Shown here: positions 13,726 to 26,209 of the stretch, one piece after another
Numbering within the stretch: the first letter of the stretch is position 1
How the letters are laid out: each line of letters opens with the position of its first letter
From: Grifola frondosa
Taxonomy: Eukaryota > Basidiomycota > Agaricomycetes > Polyporales > Grifolaceae
Direction: 5' to 3'
NCBI GenBank assembly: GCA_001683735.1
Contig: LUGG01000023.1
Span: forward strand, 248,001-312,000
DNA: 64,000 nucleotides
Program-made: the position numbers and the translations under genes
Notes under the pieces: model-generated
The model's database searches: none
Seen by the model: only the letters and a program-made list of their open reading frames with translations
What the model was told of the DNA's origin: nothing

Positions 13726-14566
13726 TTTAGTACAAGTTGCTCGACGAGCTACGCAAGACGACTGGTACGATATATATACCCCTCCGACGCCGGAATGCAG
13801 TAAGCCGCGGCGTAAGTCGTGACCAAGCATATCGATGGCGTGGTTCCTCATGGAGGTCTCGGATAAGCAAGTCGCCTACGAAAACTTCCCATATCTTCCG
13901 TGGCGGTCCATTTCAGAACCGCTGTATGGCTCCGCTGTACGTATGCTCAATGCAAATATCCCAGCATGGGCCTTCAGTCATACCCGCTTCAGCTTGCGCA
14001 TCCGCCGACTCACCGGAATAATTTCGTCATGTTGACGAAGCGCTGGCGCGCACTGACGGACATCCTCACAAATTTCTCAGGCACGATAAGACAGTATAAT
14101 TATATGCATTCGAAGAACAAACGTAGCACAGGACCATGAAAATGATAAGTCTACGACACGAGGTATGCCGGGAGACACTGAGGTATCATGCAAGCTCGCC
14201 AGTCCCACGCGTTAAGCGGGGAGCCAAGGCTCAAGCATTGTCACGTCCCCTTGGTACATCCCTGAATCACGGTCAACGTGTCCACCACAAGATATACCAA
14301 GAGCATGTAAATCATATGTAACCAAAAAGAATCTGCGAGGGAGACATCAGACAGCTCTGGAAATGATACAATTGGCACTCACCTCACTGTCGGAGCACGA
14401 CTATAGCGAAGAACCTAAACGAAATAGTCTACATTAGGTGGTCGTGGTGTAGAGAAACGGAGTACTCCCTAGTGGTGACCACATAAAATCCGGACCCATG
14501 CATCCATAACGAAACCTAAAGATGAACTGAGAGTGAAGCGACTTACCTTCCTCCACATGATCGCAG
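13726..14566. other. 840-bp intergenic region, nothing recognised
   Basis: Lies upstream of the aldo/keto reductase and downstream of the RRM gene. Several short plus-strand frames (60-94 codons) have no family resemblance. It holds the promoter of the reductase; no obvious TATA element, repeat or RNA gene was found. Confidence 0.4.
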
Positions 14567-17500
14567 CTAGTCGTCGTCCTCATCATCGCTGATGATTATA
14601 ATTGTGGCCTCGGGCTGCGTCTCCGGCCAACGTGTTCTAAATTTCTGAGCCACAGTTTGCACGGAGTATGCTGGAGGTGATATCTCGTGTGCGACCGCCT
14701 CCGCCTTAGCTTCCTCGTCCATCACCCTATAGTATGTCTGAGACGTTTTCAACTTTCCTAGACAATGGACTTGATGCGCTCACCGTCTCCGCTCGCGGAG
14801 CACGCCTAAAATCGCACCTTTCTCTTCTTTCGTGCGTGCGGCGGTCAGCTTTGCCATGAGCATTTTGCTCTCCGCAATATGCTGCTCTAGACGTTTCTGT
14901 TTGGCGAGAAGTCGCATCTTCTCCGTCTGCGCTGGTTTGGCTGGGGGAGGTTTGACGGTCCGAATTGTCTCCGTAATGAAGGATACAGCAAGCTCCTCGA
15001 GATTGTTGCTCGTACGAATAATAGTGGTGGATCCTGCCACACGACGAGGAGAGGCAGGGGCTGTCATGTCTATGTCCATGTCGTCCATCGATGATGGAGT
15101 GGTGACAGAGAAGGGGCGAGAAGGGCTCGAAACCTTCGGTCTGCTCTCCAGAACGGCACGACGAAGGCTGTCTTCGAACATAGTCCTATCTGCGTTCTTG
15201 CCCGTTCCAGTAACTAAACCTGAACCGATCGCATCAGAAGGAGGGGTCGTGGGTTCCGATGAGGAGGAGCTCTCGCTCGCGTTGCGTAGTTTGTTTGCAA
15301 GTTGCAATTTGGTCTTGGCAATAGCGTCCTCCAGCGCCTTGCGACGCGCCAATAGCTGGCGCCTAGCGAGAATCGCCTCCCTAGTATTGGTCGACGGCTC
15401 GCAACTTGGACTGCGTGTATAAAATGGGGAGGATGGGCTATAATAAGGAGGCATTCCGGTCGCGGACGGAGAATCTGGTGGAGAGCAGGGCAATAACGGC
15501 GGTGAAGGTGATCGAGATGAGTCGCAGGTTAATAGTGCCTCAGGTGTGGCTTCCGTGGCACCACAGCTTGGTGCGACACCAAAGCTGGATGTGAAACAAA
15601 AGCTTGATGTGGCACCGGAGCTTGAAGTTACCGAAGCCGAGGATGGCTCTTCCACAGGTGTGGCCTTCGTCGGTGCCACTGGCTCATGCTCCAGATCGAC
15701 TGCAAGACTGTGGGCCACAGCCGTAACCTCGACGACGGAGGTAGCGGGAAGCGATACCTGTTCTGTCTCAATGGCCGTGGGCTGCGCGACAGGTGAACCA
15801 GGTCGAGAAGATGCAATAGATTGCTCGTCGTCGATCCAATTTGGAGACTCTAATAAACCAACGAATGCCATATCGCGCCCGTCGTCCGATTCGAGTTCCA
15901 TAGCTTCTTCATCTCCAGCTCCTACCAGCAAGTCTTCCATCAGCGGAGGACTATCTGGTAGGGCAGTACTGAACAGATCCTCGGAAATGTGCTCGTCACT
16001 TTCGTTATACGACCAACCATGTTCAGGGAGGGAAAACCGCGAAAGCAAAGGCGGGCGTGGTGCATCCATCACCCCATGGGAGAAGTCCTGAGCTTCAACT
16101 CTCGAGTACGCCGGCCAGGTCTCATTTGGCGGTCGGCGCCCTTCTCGCATGTGGACAGGTGCAGAGGCGCCGCTCAAGCGGTCTGCCAACTCGAGCCCCT
16201 TCTTGCGACGATGGGTTTTCTGAGCTTTCTGCTTCTTCCACCACAGCTTGGTTCCCACTGGGGGTTCTGTCTCCGGGAGTTCACCTTCTTCGAGTTCGCC
16301 CTCTTCCATCTCCTTGGCACCGCCGGCATTATCGCGTCTGAACCACCAAACTCTGATATGCTCTCTGCCTTCGCCCCCGGGGAGCCGAGGACTGTTGTAT
16401 GCGGCATCCGCCTGCGCTGCGCTCGCGAACTCCACAAAGCCTTTGCCAGCCTTTACGTCCATCTCAACGCGGACGGCATCCCCATAACCATACGCCCAAT
16501 TGGTGAGGAAGGTAACATTGCGGAACTTCTTGGAAGAAGCTCCATCACCAAAGTATGGTCAAGAACAGGAATGGGGGCATCGATGTCAGGATAAAACCCG
16601 CGACGATTATTTAGATCCACGGGCATACCGATGATCTTACTCGTCGCCTGATGGGCAGGAGGAACGGGTGGCAATGCTGGACCTGGTGTAGGATTTGGGG
16701 GTAAGACGGAGCTTGAGACCGTCGTAGAGTCAATGGGTTGATGGGGAGTAGCTGGTACAGACATTTGGGAAGTCATTGACATCGGTTGGGCAAGGGACCA
16801 TGGACGGAGACCTTGCGCCTGGCGCGTGACATTAGTCAAAGGCTTGCGAGGTAAAGGCAACGAGGATGGCATAGGTGTCACCGAAGAAGGGAGAGAAGAA
16901 GGTGCGGCTGCATAAGATCGCGGAAGAGGGAGTGGATGCGTTAAAAACGATGTAGAAGACGCCACAGATGGCAGAGGCTGTGGCACGGGCAGTGACACAG
17001 CAGATGGCACATTAGAAGATGCCAAAGCAGTATACGGACGTTGGGAAGGTGGCGCCGCGAGGGGTAACCGTCGTGGCGCAGAAGAGGATGCTAGAGAATG
17101 GTACACCCGCGATGCAGAAAGTGCGGAAGAAGATGCCACAGTGGCCCGACGAGGGGTGGGAAGGGGCAAGCTCAACAGTGGGACAGAACTCTGCGATGCT
17201 TCGCCAGTTCTGTGTATTGAGTATGCAGAAAGCGGCTGCAACGACGGAAGAGAGTAAGATGGTCCCCCAGGTTCAACAGCAGCACTGTCTCTCTGAAACG
17301 AATTTGTGAGGGAGAACGGCGTCGGCCACATAGGAGAGGCGGGGGGCAAATTAATAATGGATAGCTGGTCTGAGAGCTTTCAAGGGGGGTCTGAACATAG
17401 CATGCTGAGGACTTGGCGGCAACTGTGGCAGAGATGATGGTGAATACTCTCGAATCTCAGCCTCGGCCATAGCACGTTCTCTCTTGAGTCTCTTCTTCCG

Positions 17501-17941
17501 TGCACGCTTCCCCTCCGGCTGGGGATCGTGCGTGTTCTCCTGAGCATCGCTTGGGCTAGTGTGAGAAGAGGGGACTTGCTCTGATACCAAAAATTGGTTC
17601 CATTTGCGTTTTCGCGAAGTACCAGCACCTGTAATTAAACATACAAATCTCGTACCTTGATTGTGGGTCCTGCGAAAGCGAAAGACGCACCGTTCGTTGG
17701 CGCCGCATCACTAGGTGCGGTGAATTGTGTGCTGTGATTGGGATCCTGATCTATCAAGTCCAAACGCCGCGGTAGAGAGTTCCATCTGAATTATCAGACA
17801 TATGAGGATGCGCCACACTTAACGACAACGGGAAAGTGGTTCAAACCTGTCCGCCGATAGTTCTTGTTCAACATATGCGGCGTCTTCTTCATCAGATATC
17901 ACAATCGGTGAGCCGCTTGAGCCAAGACCATGGACTGCCAT
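14567..17941 (-). CDS. Large RRM-domain protein with SUMO-interacting-type motifs at both ends (frame broken twice)
   Basis: About 1064 residues, four exons: 17941-17847, 17785-17691, 17628-14784 and 14726-14567. One RNA-recognition motif sits mid-protein: FRNVTFLTN as weak RNP2, then KAGKGFVEFASAAQADAAY as RNP1, and EHIRVWWFRRD closing the fold. Around it the chain is Ser/Pro-rich and disordered, with a basic block KRARKKRLKRERA (nuclear signal) and two coiled-coil stretches (LLARRKALEDAIAKTKLQL and QKRLEQHIAESKMLMAKL). PIVISDEED at residues 12-20 and IIIISDDEDDD at the extreme C-terminus both fit the hydrophobic-then-acidic SUMO-binding motif. The long exon changes frame at about 16550-16552 (one T missing) and 17378-17380 (one A extra). 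Likely nuclear RNA-linked role; exact function unknown. Confidence 0.78.
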
Positions 17942-18191
17942 AGGTAACCCAGGAAGCAGTAAGAAAAGTCGTTCTCCGAACAGTAGGCAGGTAGCAATTG
18001 AGGAGTGGAAGATGGTGGAAATGAACAAGAAAAGATGGCACTGAAACATTCCGGCGCCAAAATGCTCCGACGATCTCCGACGAGACTCCGCTCAAAATAA
18101 CTGAAGTTCAGGGCTGTAAGCAGATCGATACGGTACTCATACAGTACTCTGTAACTCAGACAACAGTCAAAGCATGTAGATTTCGCTTGCT

Positions 18192-18739
18192 CTACTTGGC
18201 ATGTGCACCAGCCTGTTCTCGCTGTATCAGGCCTACTCCTACAATGACTCCGTCCGCGAGAATGTCAGCCGCTTTCCGTCCTTCGTGCGCCTGCTGCTCT
18301 GCTTTCCTCACAAACTCAGCCCTGATAGCCTTCGCTCTCGCGATCTATTATAACAACACAAATGAGTTGGGATGAGAATGTCACGAAGTAGATGGGAGAT
18401 ATGAGGACCGGCATAACGCACTTCATTCGTGTGATGCAAGCACTCCAGGTAATCATCGGCATAGCCCCGACATTCACTCGGCTCATCAGTCTGAGCGTAG
18501 CACTTTGAAAGTCGCTGTGAACCATGGGAGGAGTTGCGTACACGGCAAGTGACGTACTTTAGAGAACTCCTGCCAAAAACCGAAGCAACGGGGGACACCT
18601 GAGACAACACGGTTATGTTAAACGCGAGGCTAGGACCGTCAGAACCCTACCTCCGTGGAAACCAAAACCAGACTGCACAAAGAGGTCTTGAATTAATTGT
18701 TCTAGTCGTTGGGAAGGATATTTGGGTACATACCGCCAT
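18192..18739 (-). CDS. NDUFS5: Complex I subunit NDUFS5 (15 kDa, twin CX9C)
   Basis: Accessory subunit of mitochondrial NADH:ubiquinone oxidoreductase, 100 residues. Five exons: 18739-18734 (only ATGGCG), 18672-18651, 18598-18558, 18502-18422 and 18344-18192; all phases agree and the joined length is 303 nt. Cysteines at 14, 24, 34 and 44 give the twin CX9C pattern imported and oxidised by the Mia40 system. The N-terminus MASGFGFHGG and the stretch RCFGFWQEFSKCYAQTDEP match fungal NDUFS5; the C-terminus carries ADILADGVIVGVGLIQR. The length is normal for the family and the frame is intact. It is divergent from the Get5-like gene that follows at 18934. Confidence 0.92.
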
Positions 18740-18933
18740 GTTTCAAGGAGGGAAGTTGCTCAGGCTCAGCGTCACGCTCAGGATAATGTCACAGCGTCAC
18801 GTAACGGTACGATGTGTCGATCACGTGGGACGTAATGCTGTGCGTTATGGTGGCTGCGCTGGATTCCATCTTCACCACGCGCACCTTCAAGTTTTCATAC
18901 CTTCTTTGCGCTTGAATATTTGGATATTTGGAC

Positions 18934-19993
18934 ATGGCTGAACAGGCAGAGCTAGCATTTGTGAAATCTTTCGTCAATAATCTCTCTTCCCATCCGGTGG
19001 TGTATGCCGACGACTACCAACAACCTCCTGAGAATTCGCTCAAGAAGGTTCCTGTTCTTCAGGTTCTTCACTCTGTCGATCTCATGATTACTTTTTCTGA
19101 CGTGAATCGCGGTCTGAAATAAAGGTCGAAGTGCCTGCGCCGCCCGAGAGACATCCCACAGTTTCGACGCCGATAGGTTTGTTCAGATGGCTTCGCGATA
19201 AAGTTGTTGCGTATACTGACCATCGCCACAGCTTCTATCAATGTCACGTTCAAGTCGACGAAACCCGTCCAATCATACACATTAGGCGTCCAACCAACCG
19301 ATACCATCTCTGATATCAAGTCACAACTCGCCGTGGTGCCTGGAGCGCCTCCTGCAGACGCCCAACGTCTGTTGCTCAAAGGAAAGGCGCTGGCAGACGG
19401 GAAACTGCTGAAAGAATACAACGTCAAGGATGGGGACGTCATAAATCTAATGGTCAAGCCAGGTTTCGATTGGGATCCCACCAAGATCGCATCACCCCCA
19501 CCTGATCAATTATCGATATCAAAGAGCGCGGAGACCGGAGGGATCACTTTACTTCCGGAGCCCGAACATAAGACGCGCTCGGGTCATGGTCGCATCCCCT
19601 CCGTTGTGTTATCTCCTTCACCTTCGCTGTCCCCTACACCCGGAGAAAAGCTCGTTGATATACCACTGGTCCTCGATACCTCCAGCATCCCGCCATCGTC
19701 ACCGGGTGCTCCAGACACTCCATACCACACGATCATATCGCAGCCTGCATTCTGGGAACACCTGTACACGTTCTTAGCGTAAGTGTCATTCTTCTGGATG
19801 TGTTCTTTCCATCTCTCTTCTCGACGAGCAAAAATCTGACAACAAGGTTGGCTCCCAGAGGGAGTTTCCGCATCCGAACGACGGGGCGGCTGCTTGGGAA
19901 GACTTCTTCTGTGCTAGTAAGGGAAATTTGTCTGTGAGCGAAATCGCGAAGATTCGCGACGCGGTCGGTGTGATTGGCATGGCTGGAACTTGA
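18934..19993 (+). CDS. GET5: Get5/Mdy2-like ubiquitin-like domain protein
   Basis: Component of the GET pathway that hands tail-anchored proteins from Sgt2 to Get3. 286 residues from four exons: 18934-19062, 19125-19176, 19232-19778 and 19861-19993. The N-terminal segment AFVKSFVNNLSSHPV resembles the Get4-binding helix of Get5. Residues about 62-140 are a ubiquitin-like fold (INVTFKSTKPVQSYTL, ISDIKSQLAV, AQRLLLKGKALADGKLL, DGDVINLMVKPG). A Ser/Pro linker follows, then a C-terminal homodimer-type helical domain (FWEHLYTFLAEFP, WEDFFCASKG, EIAKIRDAVGVIGMAGT). The last acceptor (ag before 19861) was chosen because it keeps FLAEFPHPND in frame. No disruption seen. The ATG at 18934 is the first in frame. 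Confidence 0.85.
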
Positions 19994-20665
19994 TCGGGGT
20001 CTTTCAGTTGTGGTCCGTGTTCTATGTATGTTTTGCAGTCGAATCTTTAATCTTCCTCTCTGTGGCTTTAATTCCCCTGGTTGACCTTTTGCGAGCTATC
20101 GTCACTAGTAACAGCCATTTGAATCTGTAGTACTACTGCCGTCGACGTGCGCATTCAACAGATGCGGATCTTGTCTGAAAAGCGCGCAAGTTCTACGGGA
20201 GCCAAACCGTGATTATGAAGATACTGTTGCTCTCAGCGATTCCAGCAGCGATATCGGCGATGCTCCGCTACGCGCGCTCTTTTACCATCAATATTCGTAC
20301 AGGGATGGCTTTTCGTTTCAAGTGATCAGGCTGTAAGTGGCAATCTGTCAGAGGGGGACCATGCGGCACTGATTGCCATGAATTAGGAAAAATCGATGTA
20401 TCAGCTGAGGATATAACACGGCCTGTTAAATGACACCTTGCCTGGAGTGACTCGCCGTGAGAAGTCTCGCCGCTACTCTTGGCAAAGGTTTGTACCTTTC
20501 CACATGGAATGCGTTGTTGGGTCCTTCATGTTTCCCAGGAAGAATGTTGCCTGCCGAGATGTGAACCGGGCCAGCGGGAGTATATGAACGTCGGGCGCAT
20601 CTTCAAGCCTCGCTAGGCTTTTTGTCCGTATCGTATTACTCCTCGCATCGTTGTGTCCCATAACA
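19994..20665. other. 670-bp spacer upstream of the OPT transporter
   Basis: Between the Get5-like gene and the OPT gene on the same strand. A 106-codon minus-strand frame (20473-20793) overlaps the start of the transporter and looks like its antisense shadow. No repeat, RNA gene or clear TATA element was seen. Confidence 0.4.
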
Positions 20666-23600
20666 ATGTCGTCTGCAGTGTACGAAGCCGAGAGCGGACT
20701 GTCTGAGCTGCGGAGGCAGGACAGCTCGCACGACTCCACAGATGAGAAGCATCCCCACCATGACGAGTTCGCCGCGGAGGAACAAATCAACATGCATGAT
20801 ATGTAGGTTCCACGGTTGGCTGAAATTGCTTCGCGCGAACAACGTTGACGTGGTTGGCGTAGCTCGAAACCGTTCCCGAAGGAGCCGGATGAGATCGAGG
20901 AGACTCATCAGCTCACGATCAGGTTAGAACTTCGTAGCGCAGATGTCGAACTATACTCACACTGAATTTCTGCAACAGAGCCGTCTTTGTTGGATGCTGT
21001 CTTGGCGCAGTCGGTGAGTTCACCTTGTCATATCAAAGGACCATATACTGAGCGCCTCGTAGTCGGCGCCTCCAACATCTATCTCGGACTGAAGACGGGA
21101 TTCACCTTTGGTCCACAGGTACGTTCGCCCAGTTGTTAATCGCATGCTGAAGTTAATCTTGACATTTACTCAAATAGCTCTTCGGCGTGCGTTCCTTACG
21201 ATCAAATTAATACTTTACATCTGCGCTGATTCTCACAATCTTCAGGCTATATTTGGATATGCAATTCTGAAGCCTCTTTCGAAAGCTCTTCCCGAGTCTG
21301 GTATTATCGGACGCCTATTTGGTGGCCCTTTTGGACCCAAGGAAAACTGTACTGTCCAAAGCGCAGCGACTGGTAAGTGCATTGCATTTCGCATTCCCTG
21401 CTGTCTCACCGAAAGCCTCCACAGCGGCTGGTGGCCTCGGCATCCTCTTCGTCAGCGCTGTCCCCGCACTATATCGCTTGCACCTCATGTCGGTGGTACC
21501 GAAGGACGACGTTGGGAAGCTTATCGCGTTGATAATGTGTGCGGGGTTCTTCGGCGTCTTCTTCGTGATCCCACTACGCAAGTACTACATCGTCAAGCAG
21601 AAGCTGACATTCCCCACGCCTGCCGCGACCGCGTACACGATCCGTTCCCTACATAACACTCGCACGGGCGCAGCTGCTGCAAAGAAGAAATCACTTGCAT
21701 TGCTTTACAGCTTTGCGTCTACTTTCGTGTTCAAGGTCATGACGGGCTACGCTCCTGGTATTGTGAGCAATTGCGTCGTGCTGCACATGCTCAGTGCTGA
21801 TAACGTTTATAGTTGTATGATTGGCATATCGGTTGGACCCTCTACCGGATTGGCTTCACCAGCATTATCTCTCTAGATAATTATGGCTGGTGGATTGAAT
21901 GTGCGCGATACGTAGTCCTTTTCACTTCGCTTATTGACCTTCGTCACAGTTACTCCCGCGTTCTTCGGGCAGGAATGTTTAGTGGGCTGAATGCGAGTTG
22001 GAGTTTCCGTAAGAATTTTAATTTACGAGCTAGAAAATATATGACATTTTGATGTGATTGTTACAGTCTTGGGATGTGTGTTGTCATGGGGCATTAGTAT
22101 GCATCTTCATACAGTTGAACTGTGCAGCCTCTCATCTAGGTCCTCTTAGTTGCACCCTCCCTGGTGAAGAATGGCCTTGCATTTGGTAAATCGACGTCGG
22201 ACAGCTTCCCTACAGTCTCATACATTGGACTGTCATTTGACGATCCTGCTCTCTATGTCACTCATCCATCTCCTCGTTACTGGCTATTGTGTGAGTACCC
22301 ATTAAGTAATCTCCCTCAGCTCGACACTCATTCACGATCATCAAGGGCCGGGAATTTTGATCATGCTTCTGTATTCTGTACGTTCCGATCACCTAGAAAT
22401 ACTTTTCAGAACTCCCTGATGCATATTTTGCAGTTCGCTGATCTTGTAATGAACTCCCGCTCGCTGATAAATGGTGCGTGCCACTATTTTGCAGTACATG
22501 CTCTTCATTGACGCACACAAACCAAGACATGCGCCGGGGTGGGATTAACTTCAACGTGATCTCCTGGTTCCGCCAGTCCGATGATGTAGACGAGAAAGAC
22601 GAGGATCTCAGTCCGAGAGAAGACCGTGTGCCTACTCTGTGGTGGACCGTGGGCCTCTCGCTGAGTGTGATCATGTGCTGCGCGATCCTCGCTACAATGT
22701 TCAATATGAACGTCGGCGAGGCGATACTCTCGCTCCTCCTCGGCTTCCTGTTCTCCTTCATTGGTGTGCAATCCGCCGGCACCACCGACATAAACCCCGT
22801 CACTACGGTCGCTAAGGTAGGCGCCCCAAACTATGACACCGACAGCTTTAACAGGCTCCGCTCACCACATTGACTTGCGCGCTTTAGGCCTCGCAACTCA
22901 TTTTTGGTGGTATTGGAAAGGGTATTGGCCTTGCACAGGCCCCTGCACAGACTATGAATCTGAGCGCAGGTGTCATCGCTGCGGGCTCCGCCGCCCAATC
23001 CACAGACATGACCGGTGAGCACGCCTGGTGTCCTGCATGATCGATCACCAGAACTGAATTCGAATGGCTTTCAAAGGTGATCTCAAGACAGGGTACCTCT
23101 TGCGCGCGAAGCCGCGAAACCAATTCGTCGCACAGCTATGCGGCGCGATCGTCGCGGTCTTCCTCAACACGGGCCTATTCATTTTGTTTACGACGGCCAC
23201 ACCGTGCATCATGTAAGCACTCCCCGGGTGTTTAGTGATAAGGTGCATGTGTTGATGACCATCACAGGTATCCGCCCCCATCAGGAGAGTGCACATATGG
23301 TGCACCGTCCGTCGCTGCGTGGGCTGCAGTCGCTGTGGCCGTTTCTGCTCCGAAGCTGCGTGAGGGATTTTACCTTGACATGTAATAATCAATTGGAGTG
23401 CTGAAGGCGAGAATAGCGATACCTCCTTCCTCCGGGTATACCGCCATCGCGCTTGGTGTGCTTGCGGTGATCACCGTTATTGTCAAGGTCCGTGAGCCAC
23501 ATCGTACTAGTCGAAATGTTTCTCTACTGACGACTGCCGTTCTCTATTCAGAACCTATGGATCCCCAAGAAGTACTGGCATTGGGTACCGAACTGGAATG

Positions 23601-24066
23601 CAATCGGATTGGTGGGTGCCCATCCTATATTTTCAATGATCATGGCTAATACAGGACCTTCTTGCAGGGCTTTGTTGTCCCTCAAGTATATTACGCAATA
23701 GCAATGTAGGAAAATTGAGTTGATATCGCGAGCGATAAGACTCAAGTGTGATTTACATAGGGCTGCTGGGTCACTCTTCAATTACTTCTGGTTGCGTCGA
23801 AACCCTGCAGGATACGATATGTACATGTTTGCCGTCGCAGTAAGTGGCGTCAAGCCTTGTACACTGCTTGTTGTCACTGAATTTTGCTAGGCCGGCTTTC
23901 TCGCCGGAGAGGGCCTCGGAGGCGTTTTCCAGGCCCTCTTGGCAGTAGCCAAGGTGGACGGATCCTGTAAGTTCGGGCTATCTTGATAACTGCACGCGCT
24001 TGACTGATGCGCGTTCTAGATTTCGGCACTGCTATCGGATGCCCTGGATTTAGTTTCTGTGGATGA
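20666..24066 (+). CDS. OPT-family oligopeptide transporter (frame broken once)
   Basis: Integral membrane carrier of the OPT family, which moves small peptides, glutathione or metal chelates, probably at the plasma membrane. About 20 short exons run from 20666 (MSSAVYEAESG) to the stop at 24064-24066. Examples: 20863-20922, 20979-21013, 21063-21118, a 9-nt exon 21178-21186, 21246-21372 and 21425-21762. Family signatures: GASNIYLGLKTGFTFGPQ, IIGRLFGGPFGPKENCTVQSAA, FPTPAATAYTIRSLH, YDWHIGWTLYRIGF, WWIEFTPAFFGAGM, INPVTTVAK, LIFGGIGKGIGLAQAP and NYFWLRRNPAGYDMYMFAVA. At about 21967-21969 one G is missing, so FTPAFFG and AGMFSGLNASWSF fall in different frames. Everything else is in phase with GT-AG introns. 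Confidence 0.9.
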
Positions 24067-24190
24067 TGGTTGTACTCGCTGCGCATGTTGTACCTCAGTG
24101 CTCAATAAATGATTGCTTTGCAACCTATGAAATACACAAAATATAAATATATGTAAGTGATGATCGATGACTAGTCGGTGGGTCCCGTAG

Positions 24191-26053
24191 TTATTGTCGT
24201 CTCTTCTTGTTTATGAGTAGTTCATAGGCATACACACAATTTCCCATGGAAAATCCTGGACGGACCGGGTTCAGAGATTGTTCATCATCAGAGTCGTCAT
24301 CCCGTGGCAGAGAATCAACATCAATGATGGAGACATCGACGTCGTAGAATGGTATACCGTCCTCGTTCTCATGTTTCGCAACAGCCAACTTGACCGCAGT
24401 CGACGACCCGAGAGGCTTGCATAGACGGTCGAGGCACTGCAGCCTCGCTGCAGCGATTTCGTCGCTGTGCCATTTACTCTCTGGATCCTGATACATCGTC
24501 TGGATCTCCAGTGCGGTCTGGTCTCCACTCTCATTCAAGCCCGTTATCATTTCTCTGCATGGGTTCGTCTCCTGTGCGCTGCCGACGAACACGTCCGACC
24601 ACGTGATGTCCCTCCTCCAGCACACGAGCGGGTCAAACTCTCCAGATGGCAATCTCTCCCATATTCCGTCCATCCCCAAAACCACCGCAAATACGGCGCT
24701 GGTAATTGGGTTGCGAAACACGGCAGTCCCACAATGCAGAGGTTCTTCTGACCAGCACGTATCGTGAGGCACCAGCCCTCCGTGTCCAGTTCTGTCCACT
24801 GATCCGGAGGAGCGACGCCCACAAGTTCATATCCACGGGCATGAAGCGGACTCGTGCGGAGGAGGAAATCGTGGCGCCTGTACTTGGGGGCGCGACGGAC
24901 TTCCTCGTCATGAGGGTCGACATACAAATACACATCCTCCACCGCAGTAGCATCAGAAAACGACGCAAGGTCCTCTGAGGATAGGAGTACAAGATCACAT
25001 CTTTCTCTGACATACTGGTTCAGCGTACCCGGCTTCAAGCCGAGGAGGATGCCGATCGGGAAGGTTCCTTTGATAGTTCTGCTCGCACAAGCTAATGGGG
25101 CGAGGAAGGTCCTTGCTCGCTTGTCGTACGGCTTTAGCGGCAGGCGTATGCGGATACCATAGTTAGTCATTGTATGCTCGGGTGACGAGTTCTTGATTGC
25201 AAACTGTTTTACATACTTGTCATACGATGTCTCGACGATGGTCGCGGAGGTTTCTGAGAAATGATGAGGGGAGAATGCGAGGAGGCCTCCTGGAATATTC
25301 AAGCTAGACCAGTCCCATGCGAAGATTGAGTGGTCGTTAGACTGCTTCATAATTTCGTACTGAAGGCGGATGAATGCCTTCTCGCTTTCTCCATATAGAG
25401 TCGGCATATTGACTCCGAATAGGCCCATCAGTGAATACGCAGCATCCTCGGCTCTCGTTGTCTGTCTATTTGCAGCCCATGACATTCTTCTCGCCACACT
25501 GGATTTCACCGGGAGACCCCAGAGGACGTCGCGATCAATGTCCGTGATTTGCTCGATGATGTCTGCCATGCCCTGTCGAGTGCCTATATCCGACCAGTTC
25601 TGGGCAAAGAATACAACCCTCGCAGGCGCAATCAACTCCTGCAAGGTCCACCCCCTCTTGAACCATTCGCTGCGCCGAAAGAGGGATCCCCACTTTCTGG
25701 CTCGGTCATCAGTCACGTCGTCCAGGTACGCGTAGCACACACCCGAGTCGCGATACCACGCATACATTGAGTTGATAGCCTCGGATAGCTCCGAACTGCT
25801 CCTTGTCGATGCAACATGTGTCTATCCAGACCCACGAATAGCCATCTTTGCGAGCGCGAGCACAGCATCCCAGAATCTTCAACATGCCCTGCAGTCTCTT
25901 TGCAGCCTCCAGGTTTTGAATGTCGTGGAATTGTACCTCCTCGTCGCGCCATCTATGGGATAAGATGGCATATCTTGGGGTGTAGAATGGATCAGTGAAC
26001 TCCTGGAGAGCGAAAGATGCTGTATTGAGCAGGCGCATCCGCATACAGTTCAT
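24191..26053 (-). CDS. HET-domain protein (heterokaryon-incompatibility type), frame broken twice
   Basis: Single-exon gene of about 620 residues. The HET domain fills the N-terminal part: RYAILSHRWRDEEVQFHDI, YSWVWIDTCCIDK, SMYAWYRDSGVCYAYLDDV, WFKRGWTLQELIAPARVVFF, then the hallmark TTRAEDAAYSLMGLFGVNMP and LYGESEKAF. HET proteins trigger cell death or incompatibility reactions in fungi. The remainder matches the usual basidiomycete HET tail and ends with an acidic stretch (DSLPRDDDSDDEQS) and basic KKRRQ. Two frame changes are seen: one extra G at about 25801-25802, just after CCIDK, and one base missing somewhere in 24726-24750, before SAVFAVVLG. Start at 26053 or the nearby in-frame ATG at 26044. 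A perfect hairpin lies just upstream. Confidence 0.85.
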
Positions 26054-26163
26054 TTTTCAGTAGTGATTCGCTTAATGAAGACGAGTATTTCAAAACTTAC
26101 AATGTTTCCAGAGCTTGCAAACCTTACAATATAACAGCTCCTTCAAGTTCACCGTTCGGGTTC

Positions 26164-26209
26164 AAACGCTCATCCCAGCAAACACCCTTAAGTGCTGGGA
26201 TGAGCGTTT
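26164..26209. repeat. Perfect 17-bp inverted repeat with 12-nt loop in a divergent promoter
   Basis: The left arm 26164-26180 (aaacgctcatcccagca) is the exact reverse complement of 26193-26209, separated by aacacccttaag. It lies between the HET gene (start 26053, -) and MAG copy 1 (start 26425, +), 110 bp from the first and 215 bp from the second. It could be a cruciform, a dyad for a dimeric regulator, or a leftover of a small inverted-repeat element. Confidence 0.9.

Noticed and set aside
13645..13851. Upstream ATG at 13851 as the start of the aldo/keto reductase
   Set aside because: It adds 42 residues without family support, while 13725 gives the canonical N-terminus.
15546..16091. 181-codon plus-strand frame opposite the RRM gene
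   Set aside because: Antisense of a Ser/Pro-rich coding region, where stop codons are rare on the other strand. No motif.
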